Assembly: GCA_019054805.1 (NCBI GenBank)
Contig: JAHQIY010000041.1
Span: forward strand, 124,001 to 188,000
Reading direction: 5' to 3'
Source: Brachionus manjavacas
Lineage: Eukaryota > Rotifera > Eurotatoria > Ploima > Brachionidae
DNA: 64,000 nucleotides
Position numbers and translations under genes: made by a program. The notes beneath the pieces were generated by a model. That model did not search any database. It had not been told where the DNA came from and was given only the letters and a program-made list of their open reading frames with translations. Numbering within the stretch: the stretch's first letter is position 1; each line of letters starts with the position of its first letter. Shown here piece by piece: positions 24,395 to 33,600 of the stretch.

Positions 24395-24435
24395 CTACCT
24401 GGAACGGCAAATATGCTGATTGCTGTTCCAGGTAG
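24395..24435. other. Near-perfect 16-bp hairpin close to the transposon centre
   Basis: CTACCTGGAACGGCAA pairs with TTGCTGTTCCAGGTAG around a 9-base loop (24411-24419). Eleven pairs are perfect, followed by one G-T wobble and four more pairs. The surroundings are AT-rich, so the stem stands out. Confidence 0.7.
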
Positions 24436-24756
24436 TAATTGTAGCGGACTTTATTTTAAAAAAAATTGATTATGTAAAATGCTATTGATGTCTCATTTGA
24501 ATCTTCATTTTATGTGAATTCTGGAATAAAAAATAATCTGCTCAATATAATAAGAATCACAAGAAAAGGGAAATAAGAAGTCTAAAATAGAAAAAAAATA
24601 TTTTTCTGAGGATTTTTCAGAATGATGAAATATATATTTATCAATATAAAATAAAGAATAATTGAATGAAAATTAACTGAGAGTCCTGAAAATTATATTT
24701 TGTTTTTGAATGTAACTTTACTTGATGAGTAAAAATGATTGAAAAATGAAAAAAAA

Positions 24757-24992
24757 AATCCAAATCCACCACTCGAGTTTACTCTAATTGACTTGGATTT
24801 CCAAATCATTTTAACTCTTGTTACGCGAACTTGGGAATCCAAATCCACCACTCGAGGTTACTTTAATTGACTTGGATTTCCAAATCATTTTAACTCTTGC
24901 TACGCGAACTTGGGAATCCAAATCCACCACTCGAGGTTACTTTAATTGACTTGGATTTCCAAATCATTCTTACTCTTGCTACGTGAACTTGG
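24757..24992. repeat. 79-bp tandem array, three units, inverted relative to the first array
   Basis: CCACCACTCGAG recurs at 24766, 24845 and 24924. Each unit contains GACTTGGATTTCCAAATCAT and GGGAATCCAAATCCACC. Its reverse complement (AGTGGTGGATTTGGATTCCC, later TTAAAATGATTTGGAAATCC) lines up with the 80-bp unit at 22883-23372. The two arrays are therefore diverged relatives in opposite orientation. Confidence 0.85.
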
Positions 24993-25213
24993 ATTTACTT
25001 TTTAAAGTATGATTATTTAAATTCTTTTTATTTTAAAAAATCTTACTCAAAAATTAAAAAATTACAAACACCTAAACACCTTTAAAAAGTGTGCAAAATT
25101 TCAAGTCAATTAATAAACTTGATAAAAAATATTTAAAAAATGATGAATTTTGACAAAAACCATTAGTTTTGTGAGGACGGCTCTTTTCCTAAGTAGAGAG
25201 TTTAGAATAAGTC

Positions 25214-25267
25214 GGGTAATCAGTGGTGGGCTGAAGGATGTTGGATTCCAAATCCTTACTGATCCCC
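25214..25267. other. GC-rich nested stem-loop, candidate structured RNA or terminal structure
   Basis: An outer stem ATCAGT (25219-25224) pairs with ACTGAT (25258-25263) and is extended by GGG/CCC. An inner stem AAGGAT-G-TTGG pairs with CCAA-ATCCTT around ATT. The segment is much richer in G+C than the element. On the minus strand it lies just downstream of the exon ending at 25362. Confidence 0.5.
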
Positions 25268-25361
25268 GGCGGGAGCCGAGCTAGCTCTTTAAAAGCGCAC
25301 ACATCTAAGTTTATTAACGAAATTGAGATAATAAAATATTTGTTTTTAAATATGGCATGTT

Positions 25362-25878
25362 CTATCGTGCTTTAAAAAATCTGGAATAAAGAACAAAATT
25401 TTTTGAGAGCCTATTGTTCTCGTTGTACACGGCGAGCAGGAGCTCAAGCTCGTGATAATCCCTTGCCTTAAAATGTCGGCAATCCCTGGCTGCCAGTGCA
25501 TTTCTTAAACTGGCTGCCATAGCTGGAAATTTGGGAGGCCCTGTAGAAAAAGAAGAGGTTACCTTGGGTTCCGTATGGCTGGAGTACCCATATCCGCAGT
25601 CCATCGTAGAGGCGGTCGCGTTGGACATCGCCTGTTGTCGATCGGCCAGAACTTGTAGCTGGGTTTGCATCGTCGCCATCATGTTGGCCAGGCCGGTGAC
25701 TGTGTTCACGAGATTAATCTCGCCGGCCTGCGGTGCCTGAGGTTGTTGGCGTTGCTGCTGTTGCTGGAGCTGTTGTTGCTGCAGGAGCTCTTGCTGGGCC
25801 TGCTCCTCGTCGAGCTGTCGTTGTAACGATCGTCAGCTATGTCCATGTGCACTGTCGAGCCGTTCACATTTACTTTCT
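25362..25878 (-). CDS. GC-rich, Gln-rich coding exon in the transposon, probably frameshifted
   Basis: After a plausible acceptor (TTTTTAATTTTCAG) the frame starts KVNVNGSTVHMDIADDRYN. A one-base shift near 25830 moves into RQLDEEQAQQELLQQQQLQQ, then GEINLVNTVTGLANMMATMQ, TQLQVLADRQQAM and a stop at 25362. The middle is a Gln-rich, probably coiled-coil stretch. Base composition (well over half G+C) is unlike everything around it. I do not recognise the family; a gag-like or accessory protein of the element, or captured foreign sequence, are possibilities. The shift could be a mutation or an assembly error. Confidence 0.45.
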
Positions 25879-26218
25879 GAAAATTAAAAACTTCTAGATT
25901 TAAATTAAAAAAATTGCATAAAATTTGAAAAATACAATATTGAAATTTTTCGAAAAAAGGGAATGTATAAAGAAAAAAATTTATTTATTTGCATTATTAA
26001 CTTTTCTAAAAAATTAAAAATAATCGATCATTTTAGTTAATTTTGAACATACTATTAATTTAAAAAATTTTTTTTTTTAAATTTTAATGTAACAAACTAT
26101 GTTAATCAATGTTACATTAAGAATTTTATAAAATTCTGCCTAAATCTTCAGGAAATTTATTATTAAATATAAAATGAGCAATTTGATATAAAGTTTTGAT
26201 CATAAACTTCAACATGCC

Positions 26219-26394
26219 GATATTTAAGCCAATATGAGCAGGAGCACATGCTAAATTTCCAATTTTCTTTATTTAAATTAACAATGTGTATGCTATCTAA
26301 AAATGAAATCATAATATCGAACGATTGCCATTCCTTTTGCTGCAACTCTTCCAGATATTGTTTACAGTCATCTTTGGTTAGTGTTTTTGTATTA
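26219..26394 (-). pseudogene. SWIM zinc-finger protein gene, exon upstream of the transposon
   Basis: The minus frame reads KDDCKQYLEELQQKEWQSFD, then IMISFLDSIHIVNLNKENWK and FSMCSCSYWLKY, where the transposon begins. It supplies the CxC half of the SWIM finger completed at 22311. The exon is bounded upstream by an in-frame TAA at about 26401. Further 5' exons must lie beyond the LINE that starts at about 26556, or have been lost. Confidence 0.6.
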
Positions 26395-26555
26395 ATTTAT
26401 TAATTATATTGTTTGATTATTGATTAAAATGTATTTTTATTAGAAGAAAGGATTCTTAATATATTTGTTAATCATCAATTAAATTAGATGTTGTGTTTAA
26501 TAAAAAAGAGTGGATTTTATTATTTTTAATAATATTTTTATTAATAACGAAGGTA

Positions 26556-27492
26556 TTAAAATTAATTGCTCAATTTTTACTTAAGCAATAAACCCTTAAC
26601 CAAAACTGACACAAATGACTATTTAGGCACAACTATTAATTCTAAACTTGATTTTGACTCAATAAGTTGTAATAAATTTATCAAAGTGCAAAAAGCATTT
26701 TTTTCTGTCTCATTCTTAGGTCTAAAACAGAAAAACATCAGTCCATACCTAAAAGCATTTATTTATAAAACCTATTGTCTCTCCCAATTTACCTACTCCC
26801 TCGAAACTACCCACATAAAACTTAACACCAAAGATTACTTAAATACATGTCAAAACAACCTCATTAGGCAAATGTTAGGTCTGAGCTCTAGATGTCACAT
26901 GTCACGAGTCCTAAACACGCTTAGAATATTTAACTTTGAGCAACTTTATTTATTCTCCGAACTTTCATTCATTAATTCTGCAAAATATAACTCCTTACAT
27001 TCTTTACATTCTATCTTCTTACATTCTTGAACTTTTATGCCTTAATATTAAAACTACCACCACTACAAGAACTAAGAGTTTTCTAGTAGACCTCAAAGAC
27101 CTAACTAAATCTTTCCAAACCGACATAAACTCAATTAAGAATGACCCAATCAGATTTAGACTCTTGATAAAACAACAACAATACTCAAATGATGGAATAT
27201 CTGATTCAATCAAAACTTGCTTAGATAATTTTAAATCTAAGCACTACAAAAAAAATTTTACTCAGTCTGACAAAAAGCTTTTGATTTAAAATGAACTCAT
27301 TCACATTTGTCCAAATTTTCAATCTATCTTTTTTCAGAAAAATTTTTATTTCCTTTTTGTACTTTTGACAAATTTTTCTATGTACTTTCATAAAATTATT
27401 TAATTAACTATTTTTCTTTATATATAAATTTTTTTTTTTTTTTTCTAATTTTACTTCTCCTTGACTGGAGGTTAATTTCAAATAAATAAATA
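26556..27492 (+). mobile_element. 5'-truncated LINE, reverse-transcriptase C-terminal region and 3' end
   Basis: The frame from 26566 reads DTNDYLGTTINSKLDFDSIS, KAFFSVSFLGLKQKNISPYL, FIYKTYCLSQFTYSLETTHI and NNLIRQMLGLSSRCHMSRVL: the thumb and post-domain region of LINE reverse transcriptases. One frameshift near 27030 leads to a second frame ending at 27287. The 3' end carries the hairpin CTCC-TTGACT-GGAG (27457-27470) and an AAATAAATAAATAAAT tail. It is better preserved than other LINE copies here, so it inserted more recently. Confidence 0.8.
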
Positions 27493-27900
27493 AATTTATT
27501 ATAAACCGGTTACAAACATAATTAATCTGCTTTTTTAATATGCATTCTTCTAACATACCCAGAATAAACCCAATTTATTAATTTAATAAAATAAAAAATA
27601 TTATAGAAAATGTTCCAATGAATTCAAGTCAATTGTCAATCTGTATTTTTCCATTTTACTCATTTTCTTATACTTTTAATAAGTTAATATTGTAAAATTT
27701 ACTTATTATACTGACCAGGCCTTATTAAATAAACGAATCTGCATATTTTATCTTCAACTGAATAAGAAAAAATATGGGATAAATATTTGAAAAATTTTAT
27801 TATTTTAAAAAATAAAAAACTAAAGTTATAAATTTTGTTATTATCAATAAAATTCTTTTTGATTCGAAGCGACTTATATTCATTTTTGTCCAAAAATCAA
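27493..27900. other. Region downstream of the UNC-89-like gene
   Basis: AT-rich 3' flank of the minus-strand gene that stops at 27901, presumably containing its 3' untranslated region. No specific element is supported. Confidence 0.45.
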
Positions 27901-29399
27901 TTAATTAAAACGGATTTTAAAATTGTGATTAAAGCTTTTCAGCTTATCTGAAATAAAAACAATATTTTCTCTTCTTTTGGAGTTTGTCACTGACAAGCTG
28001 AATAGCTTGTGATCCATGCATTCTTGAAGTGTCAATCGATTGCTTAAATTTAAATAAGAATTTTTCTTTTTTTCAAAACAATTTTTATTTACTTTGGTGA
28101 TCTCCGCAAGCACTGTTGAATAAAAAGAACAGCTTCTCCTGTGACATCTTCATAAAATTCATCAAAAGTTAATCTACAAAACGAAATATTTGTTTTGGTA
28201 GCTTCTTGATCACTCTCATGTAGAAAAGGTGATGATCCGCTGAGTCTAGAATATAAAAAATTCAAACAAGCCAAAAATTTAAAGTTTATAAGGCATATTG
28301 AAGTTTGTGCTCAAAATTCAATGATCACGTTCAAAAGTTTCTGTAAATAAAATTATCAATAATTTTTTTATCACTAGAATTACTTTTTTATCACTAGAAT
28401 AAATTTGATGGTTTTCTTTATCTTTACAAAAAATAATCCTATATCCTAATGGAATAATTAGGAAGCATCTTATTAACTCTTAAAATTTTTTTTAATAAAT
28501 CTTTAAGAATCTTGACTTAAGAATATTTAATCAATTTGTAGCAATTTGAAAAGAATTCGGGTAGGAATCCTAATGACGAAAAAAATCCTAAAGACATTTT
28601 TAGTGGAAAGATTCTAGTCAAGACTGTTCAAAGTACCTGTGAAGATGCTTGGCCTTATGAAATCTCTGAGACTCTTAAAGGGTCCCAAATTAACTGGGTG
28701 ATCAGTAAATTTGGATCATAAACTTGAATTTTGCGTGAAAAATCAAAAAATTATACAATAAAGCTGCAAAAACTCCAATGTTCCATATATCAGTGGACAT
28801 AGTCAAGCTTTCGGTGTTTAGAATTTCAGGAGCTTGATGAAAAAAGAAAAAAAATTATTTTTTTTTTCTAAATCAAAAAATTAAAAATCCTAATCTTACA
28901 TGTAAATTCAAGTGGAAGATTGAGTTCTTGACACAATGACTGATTGCTGTTTGCGTCGGCTAATGTGACTAAATTTTGAAAACCGGCCAGTTTAACATTT
29001 ACTTGAGTCATGTTCGAGTTCAGAATGGTCAAGGGATGAATATTGAGGTGCAAAAATCCATGCAAATGAACCCACTCGATTGCGTCAAGAATTTGTCTCA
29101 ATATCTTGACCACAAACTCTTCAGAATACTTGTGTCTGTAAGTGACAAAGTCGAGTATGGGTGTTGCATGCGCGTAAACCAGAGCGAATTCGTTGACTCC
29201 GTTTTGCTGATACTCAAAGCCCTCCAGCAACGCTATCAGCCTGTCTTGGTCCTTGAATTCTCTCAGAATCTTTATTTCATTTACATTCAGGTTTTTGGTA
29301 ATTTTGAGCAGTTTTTTGGTTGCATTGGCTTTGTCGACCACTCTCAAAAATTTTTCCCTATCATTTTGAAAGAGAACACTTTCGTACTGGTACAAATCA
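27901..29399 (-). CDS. unc-89: UNC-89-like gene: protein kinase 2 (degenerate) and C-terminus
   Basis: The kinase begins at YESVLFQNDREKFLRVVDKA and continues over four exons. Joins at 28900/28832, 28757/28245 and 28093/28042 give PLEFTSPEILNTESLTMSTD, IWNIGVFAALLLSGSSPFLH and RRSPNNRLTLQECMDHKLF. The HRD motif is HLNIHP (catalytic Asp replaced by Asn), DFG is AGF and the metal-binding Asn is Thr, so the domain looks catalytically dead. The protein ends 24 residues after the kinase fold (FNHNFKIRFN). Confidence 0.85.
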
Positions 29400-30622
29400 A
29401 CAGGGTTGTGATTGGGCTGCAGTCTGAATTGTTCGTCATGTGCAATTTTGTGCACTTGATCGCTGCGCAGATCTTCATCTAGCTTTTTGACCAAAACCGA
29501 CTGCTCAGACCTCTTGTGCAAGCTGTACTGATTGCTGATCAAATGTTCAAGTTGATCGGCATCGATTGTAATCTTTGACTGGCCAGGCGCCAAAGTCTGC
29601 ACTTGTTCCGATGCCCAGCTGTAGGATGAAACGCCCACAGTGTTTATGCAGCTCACTCTGAATCTATACTTGGTCAATGAGTGCAAATTTCTAATCAAAC
29701 AAGTCTCTTGAATAGTGTACAAAGCGTTGGACCATTTGACGTCATCGCTGGCCTTAAAGTCCACTTTGTAGCAAAGTATGTCCGAGTTGCCGTCAAAGGA
29801 CGGAGCTTCCCAGAGCAAAAACACCTGGTCGCTTGAATACTGGGACACAATTGGTCTGGACGGCCGGTCCGGAATGTCGCCCACAGTCAGCTTAGCATTG
29901 GTGATGGCAGTGCCGTATGGGTTATGCGCAGCACATCTGTACACACCAATGTCGTTGCATCTGGCTTTGGTGATGCTCAGCGTGGAAACGCCATGTTCAC
30001 TTTGGGCAAACTTGTAGCGCTCATCGTCTCCGATTATGAGGCGGTCGTTGTGGTACCAAAAGCACTTGGGCGCCGGGTTGCCCTCAATCTTGCATCTAAA
30101 TGTGACTGTGGAGCCTACGAGCAGAAACATGTCTTTGAGTTTTTGGCGAATGATGGGCGCTGATCCTTCGCCTTTAAATTGGCGCCGCGAATGCTTCCAG
30201 TCGAAAAAATGGTTGGCATCAGTCTGCGAATGCAATGATTCGCTACGACGCCCAGTCCAACTAGGCGACACACTTGATCTTGAAGTCGAGCGCGCCACCA
30301 TCGATCTAGACAAGGAGCCTCTTTTGACGCACTTGCCGTACACGTCCACATGGTATCTTTCCTTAATGGGCTTCATTAGGCCGTCGCTCCTCGACTCACT
30401 CGAATAATTGGCTTTTTTGCTAAGCAAATAGCTTTGCATTTGTTTGACTTTGTCAAATCGAGTTCTCCGATACTCTCTGAGTCTGACTGTGAAGAGAGGA
30501 TCTCTGACTGGCAGCAGATAGGAGCCAGGGTTCAAGTGTTCGTCGTCGTGGTGGTCGTGGTGCAGATCTAGCCCATTTGTTTCAATGGACTCTTGGGTGT
30601 CAATACTTGAGCATCGCTGTTC

Positions 30623-30667
<45 letters not shown>

Positions 30668-33600
30668 GTCTGTGCTCACACTGTCGGCAAATTCAGCTTG
30701 CTCGAGCTCACTTGTCACGCTCGACTGCACTGAACATGCTTCATCCAGAACGTTGCAAATTGGAATTTGTTTTGTCCAAGGTTGACGCGATTTACATTGT
30801 TTGGACCAAATGTATCTTGAGTGCAGCTCCATCATGCTTTGTTGGTCAATTGGCCGGGAGTGCGGCTGTGGTAGCTGCTGCGAGGCATAGCGTATCCATG
30901 GATGGTTGAGCGCTTGGGCTACGCTCATTCTTTGGGTGGCATTTTTGACCAGTAGCTTTCGTATAAAGTCTTTTGCCTCATGACTAATCGAGTCGAACTG
31001 GTGGCCAAAATTCCAATCGCAATTGGCAACATTTGCCAGCGTTTGTTTGACACTGTCCTTGGCGTAAAATGGCGACTTGGCGCCCAAAAGAACGTAGCAC
31101 AGCACGCCAACAGACCACATGTCTGTGTTGAGCGTGATTGGCGAGTGGCAAACTATTTCGGGCGCCACAAACTCGGCCTCGCCATACTCGTGAAACACAA
31201 TTTCGTTTGTGTGATTGCTGGACATGTCCGGCCTGAGACACTTGCTGTGCGTGAAGCCCATTAGTGTTAGCTTTTTGGTGGCCGAGTCTACAATCACATT
31301 GTCGGCATTCAGGTCCAAATGAACAATGTTTCTCGAGTGCAAAATGTCCACCAGCTCCAACAGCTCTCTGATCCAAAGAGCAACTCTGCTCTCGTCCAAG
31401 CTGTTGGCGAGAGCCGACTCCACAAGGCTCTTGCCTTTGCACTCATCGAACACCAGAACAAACGTTTTAGTCTCGGGCATTTGGTACGCATCAATGAAGC
31501 GCACAAAGCCGCCACCGCGCTCCTCATTCACTTGAACAATTTGATTCAAACAGTCCGCCTCCGACTTGACCCATTCGGCAAACTGCGGCCTATTGACCAC
31601 CTTGGCAATGAGCTCTTTGGCCGAACGCCTCTCAATCACTCGATACACACTCGAGTTTACGCTCTTGTTTATTTGCTCGACAATTTCAAAATCTTCGTGG
31701 AACTTTTTGCGCTTGAAAACAACAAGACCAGTCTTTAGGTCCGGATGAGGCACATTGAGCACCGAGTCAACTACGCTCACATTGCACGAGCAAAAAGTTG
31801 CGCCGGCAATATTTGTGGCCGTGCATGTGTACAGGCCCGAGTCTCTGACAATGGATCCTTTGATGGTGATGGTCCAAGTGTCCGGCTCGGTGTGCTTGAT
31901 GCGCAGCCGATGTGACTGTGTGATCAGGCGCCAGTCTTTGTAGAACTTGACGTGCGGGTAGGGAATGGCGTCGACTTTGCATGTGATGCAAATGTCGTCA
32001 TGATTTTTGACAGTTTGGTCAGCAAACGGCTCTAGGAATACGGGCGGGTCAGCTTGCTGCAAATAAAACTCATGCCGCGCTTGACCATGCTCATTTTCAG
32101 CTGTTATTTCATAGGCACCTTCGTCTTTTTCGCTGGCATTTTCAATCTCCAGCACACTGTTGCCACACTTGTCTCTGTACATTTTGTGTGTGGCATCGTC
32201 GGTGAGCAGAGCTGCGTGGCGGGTCCATTTTACCCTTGGCAAAGGATTGCCATAGACTGGAATAGATACGTGAGCAGTCTCGCCTTCAATGTAGTAGCGA
32301 ACGTCTCTGGTGTTCGCCTGAATGCTCGGTCCATTGCCGCTACCAAATCTGCTCACTGTGTCCACTGTGTCCACTTTTTCCATTTTGTCCACAGAGTCCA
32401 AGTGAGTTTGTTCTGAATGTTTTTGTGTTTGTGTTGACACAGGCTCGCTCGGTCCACTCACACCACTCAAATTCTCAGCTCTCACTCGAAACGAATAAGT
32501 GAAGCCCGGTGTCAAAAAGCCCACTTGGCACTTCAAGTCGTCAACATTGGAACAATAGACCGACCAAGCATAGGACTTGGACGATCTGTACTCGACAATG
32601 TAGCTGATGGCCGAGTCGAGTTGGGATGGTGAGCCGTGCCACTCTAGCACCAAGCTGGTTGTTTTGTAGTCGACAATTTGCAGGTTGCTCGGTGGCTCCG
32701 GAGCTTGTGTGTCATTCGATGGTATAATGAACACGTCGGAGTCTTTGGGCAGCGAAAATGTGACTTTGCGCTTGCTCTTTGACCGCTTGTTGTCGTCAGC
32801 CAATTCAACTGACAAGTATGCGCTGCATTGGCTCTTGCCTGCTTCATTCTCAATCAGCACAGCGTACTCGTCTTCGTCTTTTTTGACGCTGTCATAAATC
32901 AGCAGGCTCACACTTGCTCTTTGCTCATCAACAACCACACTGTACTTGTGAGGCTGCTTTTGTGTTTGGACAAGCGAGTTGTTTTTGTACCATTTGACTG
33001 TGGGAAAAGGCTCGCCGTCAACAAAACAGTCCAATTTGGCAGTGTTTCGTTCCAAGACTGTGGAGTCTCGTATTTTTCGGAGAAAGTTGGGCGCCACAAG
33101 AGCACAGCCATGGTCGATTGGGCCGATTGTTCTCCTGCTAAAACAATCGTTCAAATACAAATTGGCAGCCCACGCAGCTTCTCCCTTGCAATTGGTGGCC
33201 TTGCACGAGTACTCGCCTTCGTCGTCCACTCCAATATTCTTCACCACAAGTGTGTAGCCATCGGCTTCTTTTAGACACTCAAACTTTTGATCATCAGACA
33301 AAATTTTGCGACAATTGCAGAACCACGCGACTCGGGGCTCTGGCTTGCCCATTATTTTGCACTTAAACTGAGCCTCAGTGTGCGGCTCCACATAAACATC
33401 CGAAAAGTATTCAATGAACCGTGGCTTTGTCTCAAAAATCGAGTCGCTTTCTTCTATTGACTGCACACTGGGATCTTTGATTGTGACACGGCAACGCCGG
33501 GACTCCGCTGCGCCAAATGCGTTTGACACTTTGCAGTGGTAATCGCCACAATCAACAGAAAACGGCTGGTTGAAGTTAAAAATGAGATCGCATCTGTCCT

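Larger units (their letters stand above)
22312..26218. mobile_element. 3907-bp terminal-inverted-repeat transposon with inverted tandem arrays
   Basis: The ends GGCATGTTGAAGTTTATGAT and ATCATAAACTTCAACATGCC are perfect inverted repeats of at least 22 bp, flanked by the 8-bp duplication GATATTTA (22304-22311 and 26219-26226). About 255 bp at the left and 245 bp at the right are shared with the 514-bp element at 53629-54142. Between the ends lie an 80-bp x6 array, a small spliced plus-strand gene, a central hairpin, a 79-bp x3 array in the opposite orientation, a GC-rich structured stem and a GC-rich minus-strand coding exon. An 8-bp duplication fits hAT, P or Merlin-like elements, but I see no recognisable transposase, so the superfamily stays open. 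Confidence 0.8.

Noticed and set aside
25214..25267. tRNA gene (GGATTCCAAATCC resembles a B box)
   Set aside because: The stems do not form a cloverleaf, there is no acceptor stem or anticodon arm, and the motif resembles the nearby tandem repeats.
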